Part shown: one piece after another, positions 21,150 to 34,121 of the stretch
Position numbering within the stretch: the first letter of the stretch is position 1
How the letters are laid out: the number at the start of each line of letters is the position of its first letter
DNA from: Paragordius varius
Lineage: Eukaryota; Nematomorpha
NCBI GenBank assembly: GCA_964247055.1
Contig: OZ176059.1
Coordinates: 744,001-808,000, forward strand
Reading direction: 5' to 3'
DNA: 64,000 bases
Made by a program: the position numbers and the translations under genes
The notes under the pieces: generated by a model
Told to the model about the DNA's origin: nothing
The model's input: the letters and a program-made list of their open reading frames with translations, nothing else
Databases searched by the model: none

Positions 21150-22069
21150 ATGAATATATCTGAGGAGAAGAAGGAACCAAGCAGGGGTAGATATGGATAT
21201 GAAACGGGAAACATTCGAATGTTGGAACGTACTCCAAGGTCATTTAAACCTTATACAGTTTCTGACAGAGGTACATCTACTATGCAACAAACCCAGCCAT
21301 TATCTTATTCAACCGTATCACTCCCAGTCTTACCTTTCAACAATCAATATTCTAAAGTTATGAAACCAAATTCTTTGGAAGATAAACAACCATTTAAATA
21401 TTCAACCTTTAATTGTTTTTTTAACCGGCTATATATCATGTGCAAACCGATATTGGGCATAACCTTAGCCCTATTACAATGTGTATCCATGGCATTTATA
21501 TATCTTATGGTGTCTTACGTTCGTAAAACTGACCCCAAAGCAACCGTTATGAATATAAGCATGTCATCAGATCAGACTTCGACGACTACCCCTGCATCTT
21601 CCATCATTTCTTCAACCATTACGAACGATAAATTTGATTCCAAAAACAATTTTACTCTTCTACATAATCAACAGCAAATTGGTGTGTCGCCCCTGTTTAT
21701 CAGTAATTTACGTATGATTTATCAATTGCTTGTGGTCATTCCGTTAACGGTATACTTTAAGGATCCGGTCCTTCCGCCCCGTAAATATGCCGTACCCGTA
21801 CTTATCCGCTGTGTTTCGGGTTCGCTCGGAGTTGTTTCCCTCATGTTTGCCATGAGTTATGCACCCATCTCAGATGCAAGTGCTATCGTTTACACGTCAC
21901 CCATTTTTGTGGCTATCTTAGCTCGGATTTTTTTGAAGGAACGGTTGTCGCTACTTGATAGCCTACTCCTCCTAGTTACTATTACTGGTGTCATTTTCAT
22001 TACGCGTCCCAATGCCCTGTTTAAACATATTTTACCCATGGATCAACCGGCTGAAATGTTGGATAAACG
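21150..22069 (+). CDS. SLC35G-like exon 1
   Basis: It runs from ATG to the donor AAACG|GTAGGC, leaving phase 2. The N-terminal ~95 residues are polar; hydrophobic segments then follow with a long polar loop between the first and second. Confidence 0.8.
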
Positions 22070-24547
22070 GTAGGCAGACGATTTTTATGTAACGGTTTTT
22101 TTTTATTACTAATAGGTAACGATATTTAATGCAATTTTGTCATAAGTACTAATTTTTATATTCCCACTGTGCATACACAGGTAAAAATATTATGATTTAG
22201 TTGTATTTTATAGATATTTTTGGTTTTATGGTTTACTTTTGGTTTTGGTGGGGTTCATGAGTTAAAAATATATCTAGAATTTAATAATAATATATCAAAA
22301 GATCACATTCTCACACTACATGATAAATAGTTTTTTAGGTTATTCAAACCAAAATATTTGTCTTATATTAGCAAAATCATTTCATATCAAAATCAATTTT
22401 TAACCATGATTAAAGTTTTGAGCACCGTTAATAAGTGTTTTGATAAGAGCAAAAAACTGAGGTTGTGCTTTAGTTTTTTATGTTATGAAGGTTTTATATT
22501 AAAGTTTATATTAAAAATATTTTGCTTTCGAATGTATATATGAAGGTATTTTAAATCATTCTGGAAACTTTAAATTTGAATATTCAAACTGCGACCTTAA
22601 GAGTGCTTTTTGATTGCTTATATTTATTTACTGAGTATAAACATTCCGCTTGATTCCGTAATATCTCACAATTAAAATATTTCATGAGAAGATTTTCCCG
22701 CTTGTTTCTTTGATTTCCGCCTCGGTATTTAATATACACATTTTGTTGAAGCGTTTTATTGATCATAATGATTCTAATTTAGAAGTCGAGGACACGGGTA
22801 CATTGAACTTCGTCAAGATGTGCCAAATAAATATTTAAATATAAATGTCCTAAAATCCTTATTGTTTTGTTTCGATTCACATGGAGTTGGCGTATTCAAA
22901 AATAAAATGTTTTAGTTAAGAGTTATAGGAATATAACATCAAATTGGTCTGTTATGATAACCAGATTTGTCAATAATTTATGGTTAGTAATTTTTATGTC
23001 CATTTTTGTAGAAAATTTTATTATCAAACTTTTTATGTAAAACCCGATAAAAATCTTGGTGCACTGACCTAATATCTAAGTATATCTGCATTATTAAACC
23101 ATACAATATTTGTCCATATTATATTGTGGTCCTTGAGACAAAACAATCGTTTTATTTGGACCGTCAAAATTTTTCGTGGTTTCTTTAAATTTATAAACAC
23201 TTTCACACATTTATTATTAAAAGTTTAATAAATAATTGATTTTTAAAAAAAAGTATGTTTCCTCTTTGAATCGCAAAAGTCCCACGAATTTTTTCATAAA
23301 TAATTTAAGGCTATAAAAATTGTTCAACGACATAGCAAAAAAATATTTTTTAACAACTGTTTTTAAACCAACATGCATGATTTATATTATTTTAATATAT
23401 TTATATGCCATTTTTTAAAAAAGAAATATGTCATAAAACACATGTTTTAAATCGTTTTAATCAGGTATGTTCATCACGCTTTTTTTCGATATACCCAAAA
23501 ATGATCTTAAAAATGCTAAAAAAATAATAAATTGGAATTATATAGAAGAATGATTATCCTAAATTGGGTTCAAAATAAATTTAAAAAAAATCCAAAAATT
23601 ATTAAAGCAGTCGCGAAGATATTTGTGTGTTGGACACCCTTTAAATCTACGGTTACTATAGTAAACATAAAAGCGAAACGAATATATATAATATTTAATT
23701 TTCCCATTTTGAAGAAGTATTATTTATCCCTCTATCAATTTCGCCTAACATTACTTTCGTAGTCCAACATTTTTACATTTTGACGAAATAATTTGGACAC
23801 ACCGTACTGGCCTTATAAGTTAAAACTTTTTAATTGATATATAGCAATTCATTGCTAATATTAAATGTAGGCAGCTGAAATCCTTTTTACATACCACAAA
23901 CCATTTACATTCGTCTTAGTTCGCTGATATTTTGACTATATATATTATTTGCGATTCAAATTCACCTTCAAACAATTCAAATCTATTTTAAAAATGAAAA
24001 ATCTGTTTTTGGGCTAATATAACTCATTATTAATATGAAATATATCTTTATGGCATAGTTTATTATTACTTTTTCAGTATTATTTAAATTTTAATCAAAA
24101 TTTCATTCCGTAAAAATATAAAAAATATAGTTGATTTTTACACTTGAAAAAACCATTTAATTTATTTTAGGGTGTATTTGAATTGTAAATGGTATATATT
24201 GACCAAAAATTAGAGCAAACTAAAATTTTACCTTTAACCAGTTCACAGGGATATAAGCAAAAAAATAAAAATTTGATAAGATAAAGTTTTAAACTGAAAT
24301 AATTTTAACAAAAAACGAATTACAAACATTCTATTGCAAGATTAATTAAGCAAGAATTCATTCCCTTTACATAAGGATTGGTGGATAGAGCGCAATATAT
24401 CGCTTAAATTTAATTTGATTTACACACCCATAATTAATTCAATGAGTTAAGCACATGGACCATACCATATATGAAATGATAAATTGTTTTACTAATGCGT
24501 TTGAGCAAACATGGACGATAAAACTTTTAATTTAATTTGATTCTTGG

Positions 24548-24591
<44 letters not shown>

Positions 24592-27097
24592 ACCATTTAC
24601 AGTGTAAATTTACTCTTGAACAATTCAAATTCACCCTAAAATAAGCTATATGTGTTTGATAAAATTATAAACTACCGATATATTTCTTTAAAATAAAATT
24701 TTGTTTGATATTAAAATGCATACTTATACCGAAATAACCAATAAATAGACTATGCCATAAGAGAAATAATTCGTATTAATGATGAGTTATATTAGCCAGA
24801 AAACACACAATTTTATTTTAAGGTCAATTTGAATTGTTTAAGGGTGTATGAACTGTAAATGATATATATATATATAATGGCTCTTTTTTTGGACATGAAA
24901 GAGTTGAGATGGAAAAAAATGTGTTAAAAATCAGTGGTGACTTAATAGTAAAAGATGAAAAAAGAGTTATTTAAAAGTAATTTATCCTCAACTTGGAATT
25001 AACACCATTCAATGGCTATGGCGAAGATTATGTTATCAATGATCCAATAAATCGATCTATCAATATTATTAAATTAATGGGAATTAAAATCAATCAATAA
25101 AACACATACATATATTACTAATTTTTATCACGTAATCTCCTCCGTTTGTCGTGTAAACATTTACCCAACTCACGATCGGTTTAAAAAAATTGTGACCCTT
25201 TTTTGGTTTATTAGAATTAACACAAATATCGTTTTTTGCTTTATTAAACATAATTTGCGCCATTTTTTATCTGGGTGATTGCCCGCTGTAAAAAAGTTTG
25301 GTAATTGGAAAATAATTTTTTGACCCAATATCAGCTGCTCTAAATCTTATATTATTCACATTTTGTTAATTTATAATTATTTACTTTGATAACGTAAATA
25401 TTTTTATAAACCGGTAAATTAATCCTTTTTATTAATTTTATTCCCCAAAGAGTTTTTTTTAATGTTAATACTTATTTATCCTGGTACTGAATATATCTCA
25501 GATACATATATATAAATATGACTAATGCAAATTTAATAAAAAATTATATTTTTTTTTAAATTGCCTTTAACATTGCTTCTAATTGTTTATTTTCCTTTCC
25601 TATTATGTCATATTATTTTTAAAGATGACATTACAACAATGATCTTAATTTTATTTTTTTTTAAAAAAGTATTACAGTAGGAATTGAAATTGTACGGATC
25701 AAATGTAAAAACATAAAGTCAAAAAATTTTTTTAAACGACAATTATACCAAACTTTTCAAACCGTAATTTATCCTTTCATAATTTAATCGTAAAATATGT
25801 AATTGATTGTTACCAATATACATATCTATTCTATACTTTGGAGTTTGAATAGAGAGTTATATTTAAGAACATCCAGATTTTAAATGTATGGGGGTTGTTT
25901 TTTAGATAAAACGATTTGTCTTTATATTCTTATATTTTGTCCGTATAATTTCAATTTTTACTGTAAAATTTAAAGACAATGCATACATACAATTTTATAA
26001 TAACCAAATTTATGGCATTGGATTCGTACGTACACTTTGCGTTTTGAAACTGTATATTTTTTGCCCTACATTACTGTTAGAGCCCAGGGCAGCGAGTGTT
26101 TGAAAAAGTATTAACCTATAATTTTTGATAATCGAAAAGAAGCGATCATACATTATATATACTATTTACAGTTCAAATTCACCCTCGAACAATTCAAATT
26201 CACCCTTGAACAATTCAAATTATGTGTTTTCGAACTAATATAACTTATTATTAATATGAAATATATGTTTATGTTATAGTTTATTATTTTACAGTATTAT
26301 TTTAATTTAAAACAAAATTTTTATTTTTTTAAAATCTATAAAAATATTGGTAATTTATAATCTTAAAAAACATATATTTTATTTGAGGGTGAATTTGAAT
26401 TGTTCGAGGGTGAATTTGAATTGTTCAAGGGTGAATTTGAATTGTTCAAGGGTGAATTTGAATTGTAAATGGTATATTTTTACATACATAAATGTTTTCC
26501 CTTAGATACCCCAAACATTACCTTGGCTTAGGGTTTGCCTTTCTCTCAGCCTTCACAAGCTCGGTGGCTATCGTATCGATACGTAAGGTACGATCACTCC
26601 CTTTCTCCATCATCCTGTTGGATTTTGCCGTTGTGGGTATTGTAGTAACTACGGTGCTGTGTGTCGCGTTTCGCGGTTACGCTAGCGTCATACCTTGTGA
26701 TACGTGGGACCGACCCTTGCTGGTTACCAGTTCACTACTGGGCTGCCTTTCACAATTCTTTCTGTTTGGCGCGCTTAAGTTTGAGAATGCGGGCATCATA
26801 TCAGCCACAGCTAGTATGGGTATTGTCTTCACCTTCATACTTCAAATCGTGTTTAAGGGTGAAAATCCGCCCTGGACCAGTGTCTTAGGTGCTAGCTTAG
26901 TTACGTTTAGTATAACGGCCCTTGGGATAAAGCGTTGGTTAGCTAGTAGACGGGCAAGGATTAAAAAACGGAAAGCTATTTTAGCTGCTGCTGCTGCCGC
27001 CGCCGCTGAAGAGGAGGATGGTAAAGAAAAGACAACCGAGGAATACGAAGGAGAAAAAAGCCAATTACTGTCAAAACGTCGCCCTTTTAAAGGTAAA

Positions 27098-27130
<33 letters not shown>

Positions 27131-28438
27131 CATTTTTCAGTCAAAAGCAACACTTTTTTAACCTTTTTTAAAAAATGTTGCTTTTTTGACTAAAGTAATA
27201 TATATATGTATATATATAAAAAAAGAGGGTTAATTGTTTTTAACAATAAATTTTTTTTCATGAGGTAGCTTATGACCAGCGAATTATTTTGATGCCAAAA
27301 ATTTTATTTGTGACGACCTAGTTTTTGGAATATTAAGAGAAAATCGAAATTGGGCAAAGTCAAAATTAAGGAGATAGAAGGATAACAAAAATAATAATAA
27401 AACTTGAGATATTATGGTTGATTATATTTTAGGAGATATTATCTATATATAAATAGCCTAAATCATATAGATAGAGTTTTTATAAAATGTCAGTTCAGAA
27501 GATAGCGTTTTTTTAACACACTTAAAAGTCAAAAAGGTTTATATGAAACTTTATTAAAATAATATTTTCTAATTTATAGACTTTCTATTAAAATATTAAC
27601 ATTCATATCTTATTCAGTAAAAATAATTTCTATATCCGAATAAAACTAAAAAATATTGTTTATTTTTTATTTTTTTGTCATCTGGTTTATGAGTGTAAAA
27701 AAATTATACTGTTTTATTTTGGAATCTTACATGAGTGGGAGTCATAAAATATATAATTTATGCAAAAAAGGATTTAAAAGTAATGAAATATTAACCAACA
27801 ATCCTTACAATTCCCTGTAACAAGTTTGTTTTAACGCAAATTAATATTTTTTTGGGATATGTACGGATATTTGGATGATTTTCCACTTTTAATTTATATA
27901 CTTTATCATTCTCGCTCATGAGAAATTCCAAAATGAAACAGTAAATTTTTTATACCGTCATAAACCAGATAACAAAAAATGGAAAAAAAACAATATTTTT
28001 TAGTTTTATTTTGATTATAAGGTTTTTTTACTATATAAAATACAAATTTTAAGATTTTAATAGTGAATTTGGCTAATAAATAATACAAAAAATTATTTTA
28101 ATATAGTTTCATAAAAAAAATTTTGTCTTTTAAGTGTGTTAAAAGAAAAACGATAGCTTTTAATCTAAGATTTTATGGAAACCCTAACTATATAATTTTA
28201 GGTTATTTCTATATTGAAAATATCTCCTAAAAGGATAATAAATCTTAATCTCTCAACTTTTATCCTTATTTTTCAAATTATTCCTAATTTGGGCATTTTG
28301 CCCGATTTTGATTTTCTCTCAATATTTCAAAAACTAGGTGGTTAACAAATAAAAATTTTTACGGCAAATGAATTCGCTGGCAAAAGCTATCTCATAAAAA
28401 ACAATTTTGTTAAAAATAATTGACCCTCTTTTTTGCAC

Positions 28439-28499
<61 letters not shown>

Positions 28500-29303
28500 C
28501 GAATGCGTTAGATAAGAATATATTTAATTTTGTTATTACGCGAATTAAGAAACATTCTTGTACATTAATATGTTAACAATATTACAAATAATACTCAATA
28601 TATTTAAATTTTAGTTGGGAGACATCCCCCTCTCCCTGAAGCCGCCGAGGAGGAGGAAGGTGAAGAGATAGAATACTTGATAGATGTGACCGGACCAAAC
28701 GTTATGGAAAAAAGTGCATCAGCTGGTCCAGAAACCTTTTTTAGCCTTATATCTAATGATTTACTACCAAGTAGTACGGATGATACCACTAGCACCACGA
28801 CCTTAAAAACTGTGGCTATGAAAACGCCAAAATCTAGCATATGTAAAGAATATAATCAACCACCATCTAAAACTGAACCTTTATTAGCAGCAACCGGCAT
28901 TATTGCTCCTAAATCATCATCCGTTTCGATAAATACTGTCGGGCAAGTGAACAGCACAGATTTGTCCCAATCCAAGCTGGTTAAGAGTGCCTCCATGACG
29001 ACACGTAAAAAACGTAAATCTGTCACGTCCTCAGTCAAGGGGATAGATTTGTTAATTGATACGTTTGGACAGTACCGGAGTACGGATCGATTGACAACAC
29101 CCAACTTGTACAAGGTAAGTGGCCCAGATTATAATTTGGCCACAACAAATAAATCAGCAGCAGCTGGCACACAACATTTCCGGTATGGCCGCTCTTTATC
29201 CGCCACCGTTGCCCCAAACATAGCGGCTGTTAAAGCGGGCCTTCCTGACGAACGACACGCAAGTATATTAACCATATATCATAGTTTATCTAGTCCTTGT
29301 TAG
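21150..29303 (+). CDS. EamA/DMT-superfamily transporter, SLC35G-like
   Basis: Three exons, 21150-22069, 26506-27092 and 28615-29303, join in frame (phase 2, then phase 1) to about 731 residues. Exon 1 carries a ~100-residue N-terminal tail, the first membrane segment (about residues 97-122), a ~50-residue Ser/Thr-rich loop with NxS/T sites, and the rest of the first EamA half (RCVSGSLGVVSLMFAMSYAP, ASAIVYTSPIFVAILARIFL). Exon 2 carries the second EamA half (YLGLGFAFLSAFTSSVAIVS to SVLGASLVTFSITALGI) and a basic, poly-Ala stretch. Exon 3 is a ~229-residue hydrophilic tail. SLC35G proteins are about 365 residues with ten membrane segments, so the loop and tail are unusual. An in-frame TGA at 21132 supports ATG 21150. 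AATAAA follows at 29316. The substrate cannot be predicted. Confidence 0.85.
23941..24196. mobile_element. Iteron-TIR MITE, copy B (decayed left end)
   Basis: The left iterons (gattcaaattcaccttcaaa) are followed by the family core (aatataactcattattaat) and a right end TTGTAAATGGTATA. Confidence 0.55.
24589..24866. mobile_element. Iteron-TIR MITE, copy C
   Basis: TATACCATTTACAGTGTAAA to CTGTAAATGATATA, 278 bp, inserted at the edge of a TA microsatellite, with one to two iterons per end. Confidence 0.65.
25673..25975. mobile_element. Mariner-like MITE, TACAGTA family
   Basis: 303 bp. It opens TACAGTAGGAATTGAAATTG and closes TTTCAATTTTTACTGTA. The arms are related inverted repeats. Confidence 0.7.
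26157..26476. mobile_element. Iteron-TIR MITE, copy D, beside SLC35G-like exon 2
   Basis: 320 bp. About two to three iterons on the left and four on the right, ending TTGTAAATGGTATA. Its right end lies 29 bp before the exon 2 acceptor. Confidence 0.75.
26506..27092 (+). CDS. SLC35G-like exon 2
   Basis: Acceptor ttttcccttag; starts in phase 2 (CG|A = Arg), ends CCTTTTAAAG|GTAAAC in phase 1. It encodes the second five-helix half and a charged Ala-rich segment. Confidence 0.8.
27093..28614 (+). other. Intron 2 of the SLC35G-like gene
   Basis: 1.5 kb: a TA microsatellite at about 27099-27128, a short hairpin (about 27138-27195, arms agtcaaaagcaac / gttgcttttttgact), a full copy of the palindromic element and another TA run at 28442-28497. 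Confidence 0.7.
27217..28441. mobile_element. Palindromic element, copy 2
   Basis: It shares both arms and the centre with 12991-14261 (aagagggttaattg..., tagcttatgaccagcga, ending ttttttgcacaca). It is inserted in TA-rich DNA, so the outer ends are uncertain by several bases. Confidence 0.75.
28615..29303 (+). CDS. SLC35G-like exon 3, cytoplasmic tail and stop
   Basis: Acceptor aaattttag; G|TT makes Val in frame. It encodes a Glu-rich start (EAAEEEEGEEIEYL), then a Ser/Thr/Lys-rich tail with the basic cluster RKKRK. A strong donor-like AAG|GTAAGT lies inside it at about 29115, so an alternative splice is possible. The frame stays open to TAG at 29301. Confidence 0.8.
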
Positions 29304-29315
29304 TTGTATGAGTTA

Positions 29316-29321
29316 AATAAA
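29316..29321 (+). terminator. Polyadenylation signal AATAAA for the SLC35G-like gene
   Basis: A canonical hexamer 13 nt after the stop codon, which implies a very short 3' UTR. Confidence 0.6.
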
Positions 29322-29674
29322 GATACCTGTCATAAAAATGAAATAACTTGTTTGAATCAAAAATTTGGTTTATTGAATTATAAATCATCACTCCTTATAA
29401 TTAAATTTTGTGTAATACGCTCTTTATAGGCACATAAGATTTTGCAATATTAATTGTTAATAGAGCTTAACGTATAAGAACCATATAAAGTTTTATCGGC
29501 ATTTTGGTCTGAAATATAATTTGATCTTTTTTATACACTGAGTGGTGCGATTGTTTATTAATTATTTAATATACACTACATCATCACTCCTATTGTGTGA
29601 ATTTATGCTCATGTCACAGTAGATATGTTTAAAATTTTTATATTAAAAAATGTGCATTCCTCAAAATATTGTAA

Positions 29675-30453
29675 TATACCATTTACACTTCAAGAGTGTC
29701 CTTGAACAATTCAAGTTGGTCCTTGAACAATAAAAGTTGGTCCTTGAACAATAAAAGTTGGTCCTTGAACAGTTCAAGTTGGTCCTTGAACAATTCAAGT
29801 TGGTCCTTGAACAATTCAAGTTGGTCCTTGAACAATTCAAGTTGGTCCTTGAACAGTTCAAGTTGGTCCTTAAAATTTATAAATTTTGATTTAACCATAA
29901 TTTTTGCATTTATTTTATTATTTAATTATTTATTAACCTAATTTTCTTTATTTATTATATATTTATTCATATAAAAATAAATTTTTTTATTGAAAAACCA
30001 CTTTTTTTGTTTAAAACTATTTTTTCAATTGAACAAAATTATTGACTTTTAAATGTTTTTAATGAAAATTTTTAATTAATAACCCAGAAAACTTATATAT
30101 TTTTTCATTTCGTGTTAAAATCTTATAATATCTAAATTTATTTTAAGAAATTTATAAAGATATACGGTTTTTCAAAGATTAAAAGTTGATATCGATTTAA
30201 AATTTATGTTAAATAATAGAAAATAAGTTAAAAACAATAAAATAGACGAATTATTTTCGATTTGATTGATAAAAGTTAAAAACAAAACAAAAAAGTTAAA
30301 GGACCAACTTGAACTGTTCAAGGACCAACTTGAATTGTTCAAGGACCAACTTGAACTGTTCAAGGACCCACTTGAATTGTTCAAGGACCAACTTGAATTG
30401 TTCAAGGACCAACTTGAATTGTTCAAGGACACTCTTGAAGTGTAAATGGTATA
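29675..30453. mobile_element. Iteron-TIR MITE, copy E, with expanded 21-bp arrays
   Basis: 779 bp, TATACCATTTACACTTCAAG to AAGTGTAAATGGTATA. The left end has eight and a half 21-bp repeats (GTCCTTGAAC...TTCAAGTTG, about 29698-29876). The right end has six in opposite orientation (about 30301-30435). The unit differs from the other copies (aagttggtcc instead of aaattcaccc), which marks a subfamily shared with the copy at 33.6 kb. Confidence 0.85.
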
Positions 30454-31651
30454 TACATGGGTTTAATGGCTTTAACTATATAGTTTTTGTATTGTGCCAT
30501 TTATGTTGTAATTAAAGTTGTGCTGACCAAGTCTTGACCCGGTCAGTGACTATTTATTTTTTGATCATGGTCATTTAAAAAAACTGCTGTTTTTGAAAAA
30601 TTACTGGTAAATTTCTTTTGTAAAAGATTTTATTGTTTTTTATATTTTTTAAAAATATAAATTAATTATTTAAATATGCTTATTTAACAATATAAAATGG
30701 TCAAACATGCATTGTTATAACATTAGCATTTAAGCATATCCTATTTCGAAAAACATACAACTGCAATTATTCCATATATGTGAACCAATATTTTGAACAA
30801 ACATTTTATAATTGGAATTTTTAATGATGAAAGAAAGTTTAAAACAAATTAGGTAAAATTTTATTGGAAATATCCAGTATTAAAAACTATTGAAGATATA
30901 GAAGGCCACAAACATGTGGCAAAATTATTTGAAAACAAAATTCTTGAAATTTGATTTAAAATATATGTAAATAATAAATATAATATAAACTTTTTAGAAA
31001 TAGTGAAACGCAAGTGTCGTACGAACATTATTTTCACAATCTAATATCGCATTATTTACTTTTCGGCATATATTGATATGCATTAATGTATATTTTCTCG
31101 TTTGTTTCATAAAGATAAAAATGTGCCAGACATTGAAACTGATGATGAAGATGATGTAAGTGATACAAGTAGCATAGAATATGGTACAGTGACACCTGCT
31201 CCGGATTAACTGGTACTTACAGTAAAAAATCAAATTTTTTTACAGTAAAGACAAAACGTAAAATAACGACAAATATTTTTTATTTTTTTTGGGCACTGAT
31301 ATTTCTCACATAAACTATATTTATTATTTACAATTTGAAATTTAATAATTTAACAACTCTATTCCATATTTTGCAAGCCAAAATTGATTTATATTATAAA
31401 AAATTCTTGATTAAATAATGGTTGTTGTTTCCAAAAAATATATTAGTTTTTTATTTTGTTCTCTATATTATTGCAATTTTTAACAAAATTGCAATATGAG
31501 TTAAATGCCCCCATACCATCAATATATCAAAGGTTAACAAATATATACATATTATATTAAGTTATTTACAGTAAAGTGTCTAATATTGTTTATACTTAAG
31601 TTGTTTAATTTGTAACTAAATAATGAGTTTAACATTACTTTATTTTTCATA
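30454..31651. other. Spacer with possible small coding remnants
   Basis: Two plus-strand stretches look protein-like. One at about 30861-30952 encodes FYWKYPVLKTIEDIEGHKHV and closes with a stop. One at about 31109-31209 encodes an acidic end (DIETDDEDDVSDTSSIEYGT..., ending TPAPD) after an acceptor-like tttgtttcataaag. They could be terminal exons or a gene fragment. I do not recognise them, and they do not join in phase to the transporter gene. Confidence 0.3.
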
Positions 31652-31932
31652 AATTAGATATTATACGGACCGTAAAAATATAAAGAAAAATATATTTTTC
31701 TAAAAGACAACCATACTATTCTAACTTTAATTTTTCTCATGTAAATTATATTATTACAATATTAAATTATATAATTAATTGTCTCCCTATATAGATATCA
31801 ATTCTATAATTTGCAATGTGTAACAATGAGTTAAATTCAAAAAAATGAAGTTTAAAAAAGTATGGCTGTTTTTAGTAAAAAAAATATATTATATTTTTAG
31901 GTTTTATCCGTATGATTCCAATCTTTACTGTA
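31652..31932. mobile_element. Mariner-like MITE, TACAGTA family
   Basis: The left arm gatattatacggaccgtaaaa and the right arm ccgtatgattccaatctttactgta are inverted relatives. It also contains tctaaaagacaaccatac and its reverse near the other end. The extreme left tip is lost. Confidence 0.65.
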
Positions 31933-32271
31933 AAATACCCCTGTAACCAATAGTATGGTTTATTATGATTAAAAAATAAAATTTCGCCAAATTTATATTT
32001 GTATGTTTTTAGATTGTCGCTCTGGTTCAACGATGCATGCCCCAATTACATGACAATTAATATAATACAATTGATTTCGTACGATCGAACAATCAATTAC
32101 TATTAACAGATACTCAGCTATTCATTTTCTCTATAGTCAAATTTATATCAAATTTTATTATTAAATGTTTTATCTATTTGTTGATTTACTTTATTATGTG
32201 GAATTCAATCTATCTTTATATATATATATATATATGTATATGTATATCAATTCAAAAATAGAGTAAGGAAA

Positions 32272-32444
32272 TACAGTAGCGTATGGAATAAAACAATTTA
32301 GTCCATAGATTTAAAAAAATGTTTTTTTAAAAAAAACAAGGGGATATTATGGATATATGTATATAAACTAGGCTTGTTTTTTATAAAAATACTTTTTTTT
32401 ATTCTTTTATGGACTAATTATGTTTTATGCCATACGCTACTGTA
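32272..32444. mobile_element. Short palindromic MITE, TACAGTAGCGTATGG family, copy 1
   Basis: 173 bp with inverted ends TACAGTAGCGTATGG / CCATACGCTACTGTA. The same element lies at 55469-55644 in the opposite orientation. Confidence 0.75.
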
Positions 32445-33636
32445 AATGTGTTAAATGGATGCTAAACGGGAGATAAGTTGTTATATAGAGTCGTTGTCGA
32501 TGACTAATATAATTTAAGATTGGCGCGTTTTCGATATTAAATATATTGCAATTAAATACAGTTATTAGTATTATTTTATTGTAAAAACAATTAGTAACAC
32601 ACTTAAAAATGGATTGATTAATGATTTAAATGGGTAAATAATATATTTTTTATTTAATCATACAACTTTAAGCCATTATTCCCAAATCTAAAGTAATTAT
32701 TTACATGTAAGAGTTATTCATTTATAATAACCCGAAACAATTAAAAATGATATGTTAATTAACTTATTACAATTTTTGCAATTTTTTTAATAATTCTAAT
32801 GTAGGTATCTTTAATTTTTGACATTTTTAATATAATTATTTATTAAATCGTTCGAAAATATCAAGTTTTCTAATGTTTTTCATTATGTCGACTCTGATTT
32901 GTGCTATCTATAAAAGATTTGGGGAAAAGAATACTTGATTTCGATCGACTCTATATAATTCAACTAAAATTCCGTTTAACACCTAATTTCTATACCAAGT
33001 TAAGAAAGTTTCAACATTCATGTACATTTGTTGACTAAGTTGTATTGTTTAGCGTTTATTTAATTACAATGCACAATATTATATAGTATATTAATATGTA
33101 TCAGTTTTTTTATTGTGATCTATCATACCGTATCGGTAAATTACAGTAGAATTTATACAATTTTTATATTTGGTTAATGATTTTTATGTTATAGAATGCT
33201 GCCATATACACATATAAAGAATGAATTATATATTTACACTCAAAATCTTAATATACGTTAAATATATTAATCCATCAATTATATATTTGCACAAAAATGT
33301 AAATCATTACAATGATCATCTTTCTAGTCGACAAGTTTTGTCAATCTTAAATTTATTTTTCTACATATAAATTACGATCTATATTAAAATCGCGCATTGG
33401 CGAAAACGTGTATATATGATATTAAATTAAAAAATATTGATTTATTTAATAAATATTGAATTTTCGGTAATATTGGTATAAAACCCTTTTCATGATTGTA
33501 AAAAAACTAAAAAAATAAATGGGGAAATTTTTTTAAATTTTTTCATAATGATTAAGAAGGTTTCTCCAATATAACCGAAAATTCTAAATTTGTTAAATAA
33601 CTTAATTAAATTATTAAATATCATTTATACAAGTGT

Positions 33637-34121
33637 TTGCCATTTACATTAACTATATATGCCATATGCACAAAGTGTCCTTGAACACTTCAAGTTGGTT
33701 TCAACACTTCAAGTTGGTCTTTAAACTTTTTAAGTCTGGATTTAAATATAAATTTTGCATAAATTTAATTATTTGATTATTTTTCAACCTATTTTTCTTG
33801 ATTTATTATATATTTCTTCATTATTTTTTAATTTTAAACCACTTTTTTGTTTCAAAATATTTTATTTCTACAACAATATGCAATTATAAATGTTTTCAAC
33901 TACAAATCGTATTTAATAACCCAGAAAACTTTATTTTTTTGATATTATAAAAATTTTTTTAAGAACAAGATGTACGGTTTCTGAATGATTAAAACTTAAG
34001 AAAATATATTAAAAATGACGAAATAAATGAAAGATCTCGGTTTCGTTGATAAAAGTTACAAACAAATTATTGTTGAAGGACCAACCTGAGTGTACAAGAA
34101 CACTTAAGTGCAAATGGTATA
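33637..34121. mobile_element. Iteron-TIR MITE, copy F (decayed)
   Basis: Left CCATTTACATT and iterons gtccttgaacacttcaagtt; right aagtgcaaatggtata. It belongs to the aagttggtcc subfamily with copy E. It has only about two iterons per side. Confidence 0.55.

Larger units (their letters stand above)
22070..26505 (+). other. Intron 1 of the SLC35G-like gene, filled with MITEs
   Basis: 4.4 kb. It holds iteron-TIR MITEs at 23941-24196, 24589-24866 and 26157-26476, a mariner-like MITE at 25673-25975 and a TA microsatellite at about 24549-24588. The stretch 22070-23940 has nothing recognisable. Confidence 0.65.

Noticed and set aside
29698-29876. Regularly spaced repeats resembling a CRISPR array
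   Set aside because: Units are contiguous with no spacers, occur in inverted ends of a MITE, and the DNA is from an animal.
29661-30515. Several open frames with a seven-residue repeat (NCSRTNL or LFKDQLE) on both strands
   Set aside because: The 21-bp unit of the MITE ends is a multiple of three, so frames stay open by arithmetic. They have no start context and lie within a transposon.
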